A stretch of DNA of 64,000 nucleotides from Flavobacterium sp. N502540 (lineage in GTDB: Bacteria > Bacteroidota > Bacteroidia > Flavobacteriales > Flavobacteriaceae), in NCBI RefSeq assembly GCF_025947365.1, contig NZ_CP110012.1:744001-808000 (forward strand), given 5' to 3'. Position 1 is the first letter of the stretch, and the number at the start of each line of letters is the position of its first letter. The notes beneath the pieces were generated by a model that worked only from the letters and a program-made list of their open reading frames with translations, searched no databases and was not told the origin of the DNA. Position numbers and translations under genes: made by a program. Positions 27,050 to 37,207 of this stretch are shown piece after piece.

Positions 27050-27097
27050 CTTATAGTTGCAATCACACTACTTATAGTTGTATTCCGCAACTGAAAG
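27050..27097. promoter_or_regulatory. direct plus inverted repeats, probable operator cluster
   Basis: CTTATAGTTG occurs at 27050-27059 and again at 27071-27080, exactly 21 bp (two helical turns) apart. An inverted copy matching 8 of 10 bases lies at 27088-27097. The cluster is about 40-85 bp upstream of the -7 element of the XRE gene, a position fitting activation or autoregulation. Confidence 0.5.
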
Positions 27098-27392
27098 TAG
27101 CCGATAACAAATTTAAAGACTATACCCGCCAAACAAACTGTAATCTCAGAAAAAAATAAGAAGCAATTAAAGAATATTTTTTTGTTCTAATAAAAAGTAG
27201 ACAAGGCATAATAACGTTTGAATATTTTCCACAATAAAACAAAACGGGTAAAACAAAAAAGTCTCTTCAAAAAATGAAAAGAATTTGTCGGGATTCTAAA
27301 CCAATTCGTTTTAGTTCCTGAAAGTATACGACCCAATACCGCATTCGACATCGGTTTTCTTTAAAAACAGAACGCAAAAAACAAACTCAATC
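27098..27392. other. spacer between the XRE gene region and the T9SS family
   Basis: No gene is seen. Its right part (about 27250-27392) is a copy of the conserved 3' flank of the T9SS genes. It includes a degenerate form of their terminator: 27257-27269 pairs imperfectly with a segment starting at 27275, where the T-run is mutated. Confidence 0.5.
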
Positions 27393-29069
27393 TTATTCTA
27401 CAATTAATTTCTCTGTTGCTTCAGCTCCATCCTGATTTACTTTCATGATATAAACTCCTTTCTGCAAGTCTCCAATATTTACTTCCCTGTCTGTTGTCTG
27501 AACAGATAAAACCTTTTTTCCTGACACATCAAATATTTTTACATTTTTTGCAACAGTTGATTTAGTTTGTATATATATCTTTCCCTCTAGTACAGGATTG
27601 GGATAAACCGCAAAACCTTCAATTTTATTCTCAACTACTCCCAAACTATTTTTTTCGATTGTTACCGTATATGTTTTTACGGTACCATCCTGAGCGGTAA
27701 CTTCTATCTTAACAACGGTACTGGTACCGATAGCCAAATCAATTTTTTGTGAAGGTTTTCCACTAACCACTGCTACCTCATTTACTTTTATCGTCGCATT
27801 AGCATCGGTGGCAACCGGTGTTACTGTTATGCTACTGACTTCGTTAGGTACTCTCGCTTTGTAATCTGTAGTTTCTAATGAAAAAAACAGATCCAGAGTT
27901 CCGACACTACTACTCAAATTACTCAAAGTAGCATTATTACTTAGCGTAGTGACTGTTGCGGGATTACCGGTGCTTGTGGTCGTTAAATAGGAAGGATATC
28001 CCGGGAAGCCATTAAACTCCATCACGATTGCCTGATAAGTCTTTCCTTTGGTCAAACCGGTTATCTCTATCTTATTATCGGTATTAATCTTACTAATGGC
28101 ATACCAGCCTGTTGTACCTATCTGATCTCCTAAACCGAAAACTGTATTATCATCAAAATAAATATTATCCGGTACAGGAGCAGAACCGGAATTTGCTCCT
28201 TCACGCATAAAAACTATCCTCCCTTTTCCATTACCATTGGTCCAGTTCAAGGTAGTACCTGTTGCTGTTGTATTAGTAAAAATAAGATCTCTAGCCTGAA
28301 TCGTCGGTTGCGGCAAAAATCTAAAAACACTTATACGATACGTTTTTACAGTACCATCCTGAGCGGTGACTTCTATGCCAATCGTATTGCCTCCCTCGGT
28401 CAAATCTATTTTTTGTGAAGGTTTTCCACTAACCACTGCTACCCCATTTACTTTTATCGTCGCATTAGCATTGGTAGCAACCGGTGTTACTGTTATGCTA
28501 TTGACTTCGTTAGACACTCTCGCTTTATAATCTGTAGTTTCTGATGAAAAAACCGGATCCAGAGTTCCGGCACTACTATTCAAATTGCTTAAAGTAGCCA
28601 CATTGCTTGGTGTCGTCAATGTGGCAGAATTACCTGTACTTATTGTTTTTAAGTAATATGGAAAAGGATAAACAAAATTATAAGTAAAAACCTGTACCTG
28701 ATAAGTAGTTCCGGGAGTCAGACCGGTCACCTGCTGTGTCTTCTCACTAGGACCAGCCACACAATACCAGCCTGATGATGTGCCAATTTGACCTCCCTCA
28801 CCAAAAACAGTATTAACGTAGTAAGTATCATCTTCTGGTATGCCATCGGGGCTGGGATTTGCTCCTTTTCGCATAAATACTTTAGAAAATGTTCCATTCC
28901 CATTTTCCCAACTAATAGTCGTTGTTGTTGCTGTGGTATTGGTAAAAGTAAGATTGGAAGCTTGTATAGTAGGTACTGTCTGCGCCATTGTTTGAAAAAC
29001 CCACAAAAAAGTGATCATATAAACTAAAGATGACCTTTTCAGAAATAAGAAAGTAAAAATACGATTCAT
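27393..29069 (-). CDS. T9SS-exported modular protein, paralogue 1
   Basis: The 558-residue secreted protein has a signal peptide (to about 29, VFQTMA), a Fn3-like module A (about 33-150), a cadherin-like beta-sandwich module B (about 153-250; TLSNLNSSAGTLDPVFSSET), a second Fn3-like module (about 253-370) and a second B module (about 372-470). It ends in a type A T9SS sorting domain (about 483-558; VYPNPVLEGKIYIQ, GKKVLSVQTTDREVNIGDLQ, KGVYIMKV). The B module matches the Pfam cadherin-like beta-sandwich. Such proteins are exported and attached to the cell surface. No enzyme domain is present; adhesion or ligand binding is inferred. It is one of four tandem paralogues. Confidence 0.88.
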   Translation of the reverse strand: MNRIFTFLFLKRSSLVYMITFLWVFQTMAQTVPTIQASNLTFTNTTATTTTISWENGNGTFSKVFMRKGANPSPDGIPEDDTYYVNTVFGEGGQIGTSSGWYCVAGPSEKTQQVTGLTPGTTYQVQVFTYNFVYPFPYYLKTISTGNSATLTTPSNVATLSNLNSSAGTLDPVFSSETTDYKARVSNEVNSITVTPVATNANATIKVNGVAVVSGKPSQKIDLTEGGNTIGIEVTAQDGTVKTYRISVFRFLPQPTIQARDLIFTNTTATGTTLNWTNGNGKGRIVFMREGANSGSAPVPDNIYFDDNTVFGLGDQIGTTGWYAISKINTDNKIEITGLTKGKTYQAIVMEFNGFPGYPSYLTTTSTGNPATVTTLSNNATLSNLSSSVGTLDLFFSLETTDYKARVPNEVSSITVTPVATDANATIKVNEVAVVSGKPSQKIDLAIGTSTVVKIEVTAQDGTVKTYTVTIEKNSLGVVENKIEGFAVYPNPVLEGKIYIQTKSTVAKNVKIFDVSGKKVLSVQTTDREVNIGDLQKGVYIMKVNQDGAEATEKLIVE

Positions 29070-29712
29070 GTCAAAATGTTTTTTTTTTAATTTTTAATCT
29101 ATAATCGAAATTTCCTGCAGTGCCATTTTTAATACTTATAGCACTTTTGACAATGCAACTCCGCTTTTATTTAACAGCTAAATTATTACGCAATAAAACA
29201 AAGTAACAAGTAAAAAAAAAGGAAGAGTTCGCAATTCAATAAACACAACCCCAGATGTAATAATTGGGTGATTCATGTAATAAACGGGAAAGTGAGTAAT
29301 GAAGAAGGCTGAGAGTACGGGCTATCTTGAGAGGCTTATTGGTAAAAAACAAAAAAATGGGAGGAATTTCGATTTTATTAAGGCTTCAATGGTGAATTTA
29401 TTTTATCAACTTTTCTTTGTCAGATTGTTTTCTGAAATCTCTCCTTCATCTATAATGACAATAGTGAGACTTATAAGTTTTATCAAGAACTTCGTCTGTT
29501 TTAAACCGAACAAGGTTTTAAAAACTGGTGTGACTTAATCAACACCTTTGCAGACCTCTTCATAAAGCAAAAAAAAAGTCTCTTCAAAATATGAAAAGAC
29601 TTTTTTCAGGATTCTAAACCAATTCGTTTTAGTTCCTGAAAATATACGACCTAATACCGAATTCGACACCGGTTTTCTTTACAAAACAGAACGCAAAAAA
29701 CAGACTCAAATC
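29070..29712. repeat. conserved 640-bp spacer, copy A
   Basis: This spacer recurs almost unchanged at 32074-32712 and 33751-34388, and truncated at 36096-36395. It carries the 5' leader of paralogue 1, a segment with a small frame (29299-29538) that is interrupted in the other copies, and the terminator of paralogue 2 (29574-29606). No supported gene. Confidence 0.85.
29574..29606 (-). terminator. terminator of T9SS paralogue 2
   Basis: AAAAGTCTCTTCA (29574-29586) pairs with TGAAAAGACTTTT (29592-29604) with one mismatch. On the minus strand a run of seven T's follows. The same hairpin type follows each paralogue and the tRNA-Pro. Confidence 0.75.
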
Positions 29713-32073
29713 TTATTCTACAATTAATTTCTCTGTTGCTTCAGCTCCATCCTGATTTACTTTCATAATATAAACTCCTTTCTGCAAGTCTCCAATATTT
29801 ACTTCCCTGTCTGTTGTCTGAACAGATAAAACCTTTTTTCCTGACACATCAAATATTTTTACATTTTTTGCAACAGTTGATTTAGTTTGTATATATATCT
29901 TTCCCTCTTGTACAGGATTGGGATAAACTGTAAAACCTTCAATTTTATTCTCAACTACTCCCAAACTATTTTTTTCGATTGTTACCGTATATGTTTTTAC
30001 GGTACCATCCTGAGCGGTAACTTCTATCTTAACAACGGTACTGGTACCGATAGCCAAATCAATTTTTTGTGAAGGTTTTCCACTAACCACTACTACCTCA
30101 TTTACTTTTATCGTCGCATTAGCATCGGTGGCAACCGGTGTTACTGTTATGCTACTGACTTCGTTAGGCACTCTGGCTTTGTAATCTATCATATCTGGTG
30201 AAAAAACCGGATCCAGAGTTCCGACACTACTACTCAAATTACTCAAAGTAGCGACATTACTTGTTATCGTAATTGCTGCAGGATTACCGGTGCTTGTGGT
30301 CGTTAAATAGGAAGGATTACCCGGGAAGCCATTAAACTCCATCACGATTGCCTGATAAGTCTTTCCGGGAGTCAAACCGGTTATCACTGTCTTCTTATTG
30401 GTATTAGTCTTAACAATGGTATACCAGCCTGTTGTACCTATCTGATCTCCTAAACCGAAAACTGTATTATCATCAAAATAAATATTATCCGGTATAGGAG
30501 CAGAACCGGAATTTGCCCCTTCACGCATAAAAACTATCCTCCCTGCTCCATTACCATTGGTCCAGTTCAATGTCGTTCCGGTTGATGTGGTATTGGTAAA
30601 AGTAAGATCTCTGGCCTGAATCGTCGGTTGCGGCAAAAATCTAAAAACACTTATCTTATATATTTTTACGGTACCATCCTGAGCGGTAACTTCTATCTTA
30701 ATAGCGGTACTGGCATCGACAGCCAAATCTATTTTTTGTGAAGGTTTTCCACTAACCACTACTACCTCATTTACTTTTATCGTCGCATTAGCATCGGTGG
30801 CAACCGGTGTTACTGTTATGCTACGGACTTCGTTAGGTACCCTCGCTTTGTAATCTGTGGTTTCTGATGAAAAAACCGGATCCAGAGTTCCCACACTACT
30901 ACTCAAATTACTCAAAGTAGCGACATTACTTGTTATCGTAATTGCTGCAGGATTACCGGTGCTTGTGGTCGTTAAATAGGAAGGATTACCCGGGAAGCCA
31001 TTAAACTCCATCACGATTGCCTGATAAGTCTTTCCGGGAGTCAAACCGGTTATCACTGTCTTCTTATTGGTATTAGTCTTAACAATGGTATACCAGCCTG
31101 TTGTACCTATCTGATCTCCTAAACCGAAAACTGTATTATCATCAAAATAAATATTATCCGGTATAGGAGCAGAACCGGAATTTGCCCCTTCACGCATAAA
31201 AACTATCCTCCCTGCTCCATTACCATTGGTCCAGTTCAATGTCGTTCCGGTTGATGTGGTATTGGTAAAAGTAAGATCTCTGGCCTGAATCGTCGGTTGC
31301 GGCAAAAATCTAAAAACACTTATCTTATATATTTTTACGGTACCATCCTGAGCGGTAACTTCTATCTTAATAGCGGTACTGGCATCGACAGCCAAATCTA
31401 TTTTTTGTGAAGGTTTTCCACTAACCACTACTACCTCATTTACTTTTATCGTCGCATTAGCATCGGTGGCAACCGGTGTTACTGTTATGCTACGGACTTC
31501 GTTAGGTACCCTCGCTTTGTAATCTGTGGTTTCTGATGAAAAAACCGGATCCAGAGTTCCCACACTACTACTCAAATTGCTTAAAGTAGGTACATTGCTT
31601 GGTGTCGTCAATGTTATAGAATTACCGGAGTTGATTGTTCTTAAATAAAGTGTATGATTACTACTTTCATAGTAGTTATAAGCGAACACCTGTACCTGAT
31701 AGGTAGTCTCGGGAGTCAGATCGTATACTGTTGAACTATTCGACCTAGTATCAGCTACACAATACCAGCCAGATGTCCCAATTTCATATCCTGAACCAAA
31801 ATACCTACTAGGTATATAATAAACATTATCTACTGGAATTGCATTGGGGCTGGTACTTGTTCCTTTACACATAAATACTCTACTATATAGTGCATCCCCA
31901 GATTGCCAACTAATAGTCGCTGATGTTCCTGTAGTATTCGTAACAACAAGATTAGAAGATTGTATAGTAGGCGCAGTTTCCTGTGCTACTACTGTTTGGA
32001 AAACCAACAAAAAAGTGGTCATATAAACCCAAAAAGGCTTTTTTAGAAAAAAGAAAGTAAAAATAAGATTCAT
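29713..32073 (-). CDS. T9SS-exported modular protein, paralogue 2 (longest)
   Basis: The 786-residue protein has a signal peptide (VFQTVVA), an N-terminal Fn3-like module of the variant found in paralogues 3 and 4 (SSNLVVTNTTGTSATISWQS), then three B modules alternating with two further Fn3-like modules, and the common type A sorting domain. The two internal B plus Fn3 units are identical over 223 residues because of a 669-bp tandem duplication (30233-31570). The length difference from its relatives is entirely in module number. Surface display is expected; the ligand is unknown. Confidence 0.88.
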   Translation of the reverse strand: MNLIFTFFFLKKPFWVYMTTFLLVFQTVVAQETAPTIQSSNLVVTNTTGTSATISWQSGDALYSRVFMCKGTSTSPNAIPVDNVYYIPSRYFGSGYEIGTSGWYCVADTRSNSSTVYDLTPETTYQVQVFAYNYYESSNHTLYLRTINSGNSITLTTPSNVPTLSNLSSSVGTLDPVFSSETTDYKARVPNEVRSITVTPVATDANATIKVNEVVVVSGKPSQKIDLAVDASTAIKIEVTAQDGTVKIYKISVFRFLPQPTIQARDLTFTNTTSTGTTLNWTNGNGAGRIVFMREGANSGSAPIPDNIYFDDNTVFGLGDQIGTTGWYTIVKTNTNKKTVITGLTPGKTYQAIVMEFNGFPGNPSYLTTTSTGNPAAITITSNVATLSNLSSSVGTLDPVFSSETTDYKARVPNEVRSITVTPVATDANATIKVNEVVVVSGKPSQKIDLAVDASTAIKIEVTAQDGTVKIYKISVFRFLPQPTIQARDLTFTNTTSTGTTLNWTNGNGAGRIVFMREGANSGSAPIPDNIYFDDNTVFGLGDQIGTTGWYTIVKTNTNKKTVITGLTPGKTYQAIVMEFNGFPGNPSYLTTTSTGNPAAITITSNVATLSNLSSSVGTLDPVFSPDMIDYKARVPNEVSSITVTPVATDANATIKVNEVVVVSGKPSQKIDLAIGTSTVVKIEVTAQDGTVKTYTVTIEKNSLGVVENKIEGFTVYPNPVQEGKIYIQTKSTVAKNVKIFDVSGKKVLSVQTTDREVNIGDLQKGVYIMKVNQDGAEATEKLIVE
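30233..31570. repeat. near-perfect 669-bp tandem duplication inside paralogue 2
   Basis: Positions 30233-30901 and 30902-31570 match base for base as far as I could follow. For example, the GCGACATTACTTGTTATCG word is at 30251 and 30920. The period is 223 codons, so the frame is kept and one cadherin-like plus Fn3-like pair is added. Confidence 0.85.
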
Positions 32074-32712
32074 GTCAAAATGTTTTTTTTTAAGTTTTTA
32101 ATCTATAATCGAAATTTCATGCAGTGCCATTTTTAATACTTTTGGCACTTTTGACAATGCAACTCCGTTTTATTTAATAGTTAAATTATTACAATAAAAA
32201 GCAAAGTAACAAGTAAAAAAAAAGGAAGAGTTCGCAATTCAATAAACACAACCCCAGATGTAATAATTGGGTGATTCATGTAATAAACGGGAAAGTGAGT
32301 AATGAAGAAGGCTTAGAGTACGGGCTATCTTGAGAGGCTTATTGGTAAAAAACAAAAAAATGGGAGGAATTTCGATTTTATTAAGGCTCCAATAGTGAAT
32401 TTATTTTATCAACTTTTCTTTGTCAGATTGTTTTCTGAAATCTCTCCTTCATCTATAATGACAATAGTGAGACTTATAAGTTTTATCAAGAACTTCGTCT
32501 GTTTTAAACCGAACAAGATTTTAAAAACTGGTGTGACTTAATCAACACCTTTGCAGACCTCTTCATAAAGCAAAAAAAGTCTCTTCAAAAAATGAAAAGA
32601 CTTTTGTCGGGATTCTAAACCAATTCATTTTAGTTCCTGAAAGTATACGACCCAATACCGAATTCGACACCGGTTTTCTTTACGAAACAGAACGCAAAAA
32701 ACAGACTCAATC
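32074..32712. repeat. conserved 640-bp spacer, copy B
   Basis: Near-identical to the spacer at 29070-29712. The small frame of copy A is closed here by a stop at its fifth codon. It ends with the terminator of paralogue 3 (32575-32605). Confidence 0.85.
32575..32605 (-). terminator. terminator of T9SS paralogue 3
   Basis: Same hairpin as at 29574: left arm 32575-32587, right arm 32593-32605, with a T-run on the minus strand. Confidence 0.75.
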
Positions 32713-33750
32713 TTATTCTACAATTAATTTCTCTGTTGCTTCAGCTCCATCCTGATTTACTTTCATGATATAAACTCCTTTCTGCAAGTCTCCAATATTT
32801 ACTTCCCTGTCTGTTGTCTGAACAGATAAAACCTTTTTTCCTGACACATCAAATATTTTTACATTTTTTGCAACAGTTGATTTAGTTTGTATATATATCT
32901 TTCCCTCTTGTACAGGATTGGGATAAACCGCAAAACCTTCAATTTTATTATCAACTACTCTCAAACTATTTTTTTCGATTGTTACCGTATATTTTTTTAC
33001 AGTACCATCCTCAGCGGTGACTTCTATGCCAATCGTATTGTCTCCCTCGGTCAAATCTATTTTATCTGAAGGTTTTCCACTATACTCTGTTACCCCATTT
33101 ACTTTTATTCTCGCATTAGCATTGGTGGCAACCAGTGTTACTCTTATGCTGCTGACTTCGTTAGACACTCTCGCTTTGTAATCTGTAGTTTCTGATGAAA
33201 AAACCGGATCCAGAGTTCCCGCGCTTAGACTTAAATTGCTCAAAGTAGCTACATTGCTTTTTTTTGGTGTCGTCAATGTTACAGAATTACCGGAGTTGAT
33301 TGTTCTTAAATAAAATGTGTGATTACTACTTTGATAATACTTATTAACGAACACCTGTACCTGATAGGTAGTCTCGGGAGTCAGATCATCTATTGTTAAA
33401 CTATTCGAACGAGTATTAGCTACACAATACCAGCCAGATGTCCCAATTTGGTCTCCTGAACCAAAATAACTATTAGCGAAATAATAAACATTATCTAGCG
33501 GAATTGCATTGGAGCTGGTACTTGTTCCTTTGCGGACAAATACTTTATAAAATGTCTCTTTCCCAGCATCCTCAGGTTCCCGCCAACTAATAGTCGCTGA
33601 TGTTCCTGTAGTATTCGTAACAACAAGATTAGAACATTGTATAGTAGGCGCGGTCTCCTGTGCTACCATCGTTTGAAAAACCCACAAAAAAGTGATCATA
33701 TAAACTAAAGATGACCTTTTTAGAAATAAGAAAGTAAAAATACGATTCAT
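32713..33750 (-). CDS. T9SS-exported modular protein, paralogue 3 (shortest)
   Basis: The 345-residue member has a signal peptide (FLWVFQTMVA), one Fn3-like module (about 34-165), one cadherin-like B module (about 168-260; TLSNLSLSAGTLDPVFSSET) and the type A sorting domain (about 270-345). It is the minimal form of the family. The sorting domain is nearly identical to those of the other three copies, while its Fn3 module is closest to that of paralogue 4. Confidence 0.88.
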   Translation of the reverse strand: MNRIFTFLFLKRSSLVYMITFLWVFQTMVAQETAPTIQCSNLVVTNTTGTSATISWREPEDAGKETFYKVFVRKGTSTSSNAIPLDNVYYFANSYFGSGDQIGTSGWYCVANTRSNSLTIDDLTPETTYQVQVFVNKYYQSSNHTFYLRTINSGNSVTLTTPKKSNVATLSNLSLSAGTLDPVFSSETTDYKARVSNEVSSIRVTLVATNANARIKVNGVTEYSGKPSDKIDLTEGDNTIGIEVTAEDGTVKKYTVTIEKNSLRVVDNKIEGFAVYPNPVQEGKIYIQTKSTVAKNVKIFDVSGKKVLSVQTTDREVNIGDLQKGVYIMKVNQDGAEATEKLIVE

Positions 33751-34388
33751 GTCAAAATGTTTTTTTTAAGTTTTTAATCTATAATCGAAATTTCATGCAG
33801 TGCCATTTTTAATACTTTTGGCGCTTTTGACAATGCAACTCCGTTTTATTTAACAGCTAAATTATTACACAATAAAACAAAGTAACAAGTAAAAAAAAAG
33901 GAAGAGTTCGCAATTCAATAAACACAACCCCAGATGTAATAATTGGGTGATTCATGTAATAAACGGGAAAGTGAGTAATGAAGAAGGCTTAGAGTACGGG
34001 CTATCTTGAGAGGCTTATTGGTAAAAAACAAAAAAATGGGAGGAATTTCGATTTTATTAAGGCTTCAATAGTGAATTTATTTTATCAACTTTTCTTTGTC
34101 AGATTGTTTTCTGAAATCTCTCCTTCATCTATAATGACAATAGTGAGACTTATAAGTTTTATCAAGAACTTCGTCTGTTTTAAACCGAACAAGATTTTAA
34201 AAACTGGTGTGACTTAATCAACACCTTTGCAGACCTCTTCATAAAACAAAAAAAGTCTCTTCAAAAAATGAAAAGACTTTTGTCGGGATTCTAAACCAAT
34301 TCATTTTAGTTTCTGAAAGTATACGACCCAATACCGAATTCGACACCGGTTTTCTTTACGAAACAGAACGCAAAAAACAAACTCAATC
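33751..34388. repeat. conserved 640-bp spacer, copy C
   Basis: Near-identical to copies A and B, with the terminator of paralogue 4 at 34251-34281. No gene is supported. Confidence 0.85.
34251..34281 (-). terminator. terminator of T9SS paralogue 4
   Basis: Same hairpin family: 34251-34263 pairs with 34269-34281, with a T-run on the minus strand. Confidence 0.75.
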
Positions 34389-36095
34389 TTATTCTACAAT
34401 TAATTTCTCTGTTGCTTCAGCTCCATCCTGATTTACTTTCATGATATAAACTCCTTTCTGTAAGTCTCCAACATTTACTTCCCTGTCTGTTGTCTGAACA
34501 GATAAAACCTTTTTTCCTGACACATCAAATATTTTTACATTTTTTACAACCGTTGATTTAGTTTGTATATATATCTTTCCCTCTTGTACAGGATTGGGAT
34601 AAACCGCAAAACCTTCAATTTTATTATCAACTACTCCCAAACTATTTTTTTCGATTGTTACCGTATATGTTTTTACGGTACCATCCTGAGCGGTAACTTC
34701 TATCTTAATAGTGGTACTGGCTCCGGAGATCAAATCTATTTTTTGTGAAGGTTTTCCACTAACCACTGCTACCCCATTTACTTTTATCGTCGCATTAGCA
34801 TTGGTAGCAACCGGTGTTACTGTTATACTACTGATTTCGTTAGGTACTCTCGCTTTGTAATCTATCATATCTGGTGAAAAAACCGGATCCAGAGTTCCGA
34901 CACTACTACTCAAATTACTCAAAGTAGCGACATTACTTGTTATAGTAATTGCTGCAGGATTACCGGTGCTTGTGGTCGTTAAATAGGAAGGATTACCCGG
35001 GGTTCCATTAAACTCCATCACGATTGCCTGATAAGTCTTTCCTTTGGTCAAACCGGTTATCTCTATCTTATTATCGGCATTAATCTTACTAATGGCATAC
35101 CAGCCTGTTGTACCTATCTGATCTCCTAAACCGAAAACTGTATTATCATCAAAATAAATATTATCCGGTACAGGAGCAGAACCGGAATTTGCTCCTTCAC
35201 GCATAAAAACTATCCTCCCTTTTCCATTACCATTGGTCCAGTTCAAGGTAGTACCTGTTGCTGTTGTATTAGTAAAAATAAGATCTCTGGCCTGAATCGT
35301 AGGTTGCGGCAAAAATCTAAAAACACTTATACGATACGTTTTTACAGTACCATCCTCAGCGGTGACTTCTATGCCAATCGTATTGTCTCCCTCGGTCAAA
35401 TCTATTTTATCTGAAGGTTTTCCACTATACTCTTCTACCTCATTTACTTTTATCGTCGCATTAGCATTGGTGGTAACCGGTGTTACTCTTATGCTACTGA
35501 CTTCGTTAGACACTCTCGCTTTGTAATCTGTAGTTTCTGATGAAAAAACCGGATCCAGCGTTCCGGCACTACAACTCAAATTGCTCAAAGTAGCCACATT
35601 GCTTTTTTTTGGTGTCGTCAATGTTACAGAATTACCGGAGTTGATTGTTCTTAAATAAAATGTATGATCACTACTTTGATAGTACTTACTAGCGAACACC
35701 TGTACCTGATAGGTAGTCTCAGGAGTCAGCCTGTTTATTTTTAAACTATTCCAACTATAACCACCTACACAATACCAGCCAGATGTCCCAATTTGGTCTC
35801 CTGAACCAAAATAACCACTAGGGTAATAAAAAACATTATCTAGCGGAATTGCATTGGGGCTGGTACTTGTTCCTTTGCGGACAAATACTATATAAAATGT
35901 CTCTTCCCCAGCATCCTCAGGTTCCCGCCAACTAATAGTCGCTGATGTTCCTGTAGTATTCGTAACAACAAGATTAGAACATTGTATAGTAGGAGCGGTC
36001 TCCTGTGCTACCACTGTTTGAAAAACCCACAAAAAAGGGATCATATAAACTAAAGATGACCTTTTCAGAAATAAGAAAGTAAAAATACGATTCAT
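34389..36095 (-). CDS. T9SS-exported modular protein, paralogue 4
   Basis: The 568-residue protein has a signal peptide (VFQTVVA), a Fn3-like module, a B module, a second Fn3-like module, a second B module and the type A sorting domain. The N-terminal half follows paralogue 3 and the C-terminal half follows paralogue 1, so it looks like a recombinant between the two. Its leader is followed on the right by a truncated spacer (36096-36395) that runs straight into the tRNA-like array. Confidence 0.88.
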   Translation of the reverse strand: MNRIFTFLFLKRSSLVYMIPFLWVFQTVVAQETAPTIQCSNLVVTNTTGTSATISWREPEDAGEETFYIVFVRKGTSTSPNAIPLDNVFYYPSGYFGSGDQIGTSGWYCVGGYSWNSLKINRLTPETTYQVQVFASKYYQSSDHTFYLRTINSGNSVTLTTPKKSNVATLSNLSCSAGTLDPVFSSETTDYKARVSNEVSSIRVTPVTTNANATIKVNEVEEYSGKPSDKIDLTEGDNTIGIEVTAEDGTVKTYRISVFRFLPQPTIQARDLIFTNTTATGTTLNWTNGNGKGRIVFMREGANSGSAPVPDNIYFDDNTVFGLGDQIGTTGWYAISKINADNKIEITGLTKGKTYQAIVMEFNGTPGNPSYLTTTSTGNPAAITITSNVATLSNLSSSVGTLDPVFSPDMIDYKARVPNEISSITVTPVATNANATIKVNGVAVVSGKPSQKIDLISGASTTIKIEVTAQDGTVKTYTVTIEKNSLGVVDNKIEGFAVYPNPVQEGKIYIQTKSTVVKNVKIFDVSGKKVLSVQTTDREVNVGDLQKGVYIMKVNQDGAEATEKLIVE

Positions 36096-36395
36096 GTCAA
36101 AATGTTTTTTTTAAGTTTTTAATCTATAATCGAAATTTCATGCAGTGCCATTTTTAATACTTATAGCACTTTTGACAATGTAACTTCGTTTTATTTAACA
36201 GCTAAATTATTACGCAATAAAGCAAAGTAACAAGTAAAAAAAAAGGAAGAGTTCGCAATTCAATAAACACAACCCCAGATGTAATAATTGGGTGATTCAT
36301 GTAATAAACGGGAAAGTTAGTAATGAAGAAGGCTTGGAGTACGGGCTATCTTCATATGCTTATTGGTAAAAAACAAAAAAAATGGGAGGAATTTT
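36096..36395. repeat. truncated spacer, copy D, joined to the tRNA-like array
   Basis: It matches the first about 300 bases of the full spacers up to GGGAGGAATTT, then jumps to TGTCGGG, the word that follows the terminator hairpin in the full copies and opens each array unit. The intervening about 220 bases are missing, consistent with a deletion or recombination junction. Confidence 0.75.
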
Positions 36396-37207
36396 GTCGG
36401 GCTGCCCCGATTCGAACCTGCGGCCTTCCCGATTACAATCGGGACGCGATTACTGTTCTGATATATGATTTAAGTTTAGACCAAAAAAAAAGTCTTTCCA
36501 AATATGAAAAGACTTTTGTCGGGCTGCCCCGATTCGAACCTGCGGCCTTCCCGATTACTGTTCTGATGTATGATTTAAGTTTAAAGCAAAAAAAGGCTTT
36601 CCAAAATATGAAAAGACTTTTGTCGGGCTGCCCCGATTCGAACCTGCGGACTTCCCGATTCCAATCGGGACGCGATTACTGTTCTGATATATGATTTAAG
36701 TTTAGACCAAAAAAAAAAATCTTTCCAAATATGAAAAGACTTTTATCGGGCTGCCCCGATTCGAACCTGCGGCCTTCCCGATTACAATCGGGACGCGATT
36801 ACTGTTCTGATATATGATTTAAGTTTAAAGCAAAAAAAAGCTTTCCAAAAAATAAAAAGACTTTTATCGGGCTGCCCCGATTCGAACCTGCGGCCTTCCC
36901 GATTACAATCGGGACGCGATTACTGTTCTAGCTATACCATTTAAATTTAAAGTAAAAAAAGGCTTTCCAAAATATGAAAAGACTTTTGTCGGGCTGCCCC
37001 GATTCGAACCTGCGGCCTTCCCGATTACAACCGGGACGCGATCACTGTTCTGATATATGATTTAAGTTTAGACAAAAAAAGGTTTTCCAAAAAATGAAAA
37101 AACTTTTGTCGGGGTACCCCGATTCCAATCGGGACGCGATTACTGTTCTGATGTATGATTTAAGTTTAGACCAAAAAAAAAGTCTTTCCAAATATGAAAA
37201 GACTTTT

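Noticed and set aside
29299..29538. 79-codon frame in the T9SS spacer
   Set aside because: In spacer copies B and C the same frame has a stop at the fifth codon (GGCTTAGAG), so it is not a maintained gene.
36323..36694. Open frame of 123 codons over the left part of the tRNA-like array
   Set aside because: It translates the repeat units themselves (RTCGLPDYNRD-type repeats) and stays open only because of unit periodicity; the same holds for 37411-37692 on the minus strand.
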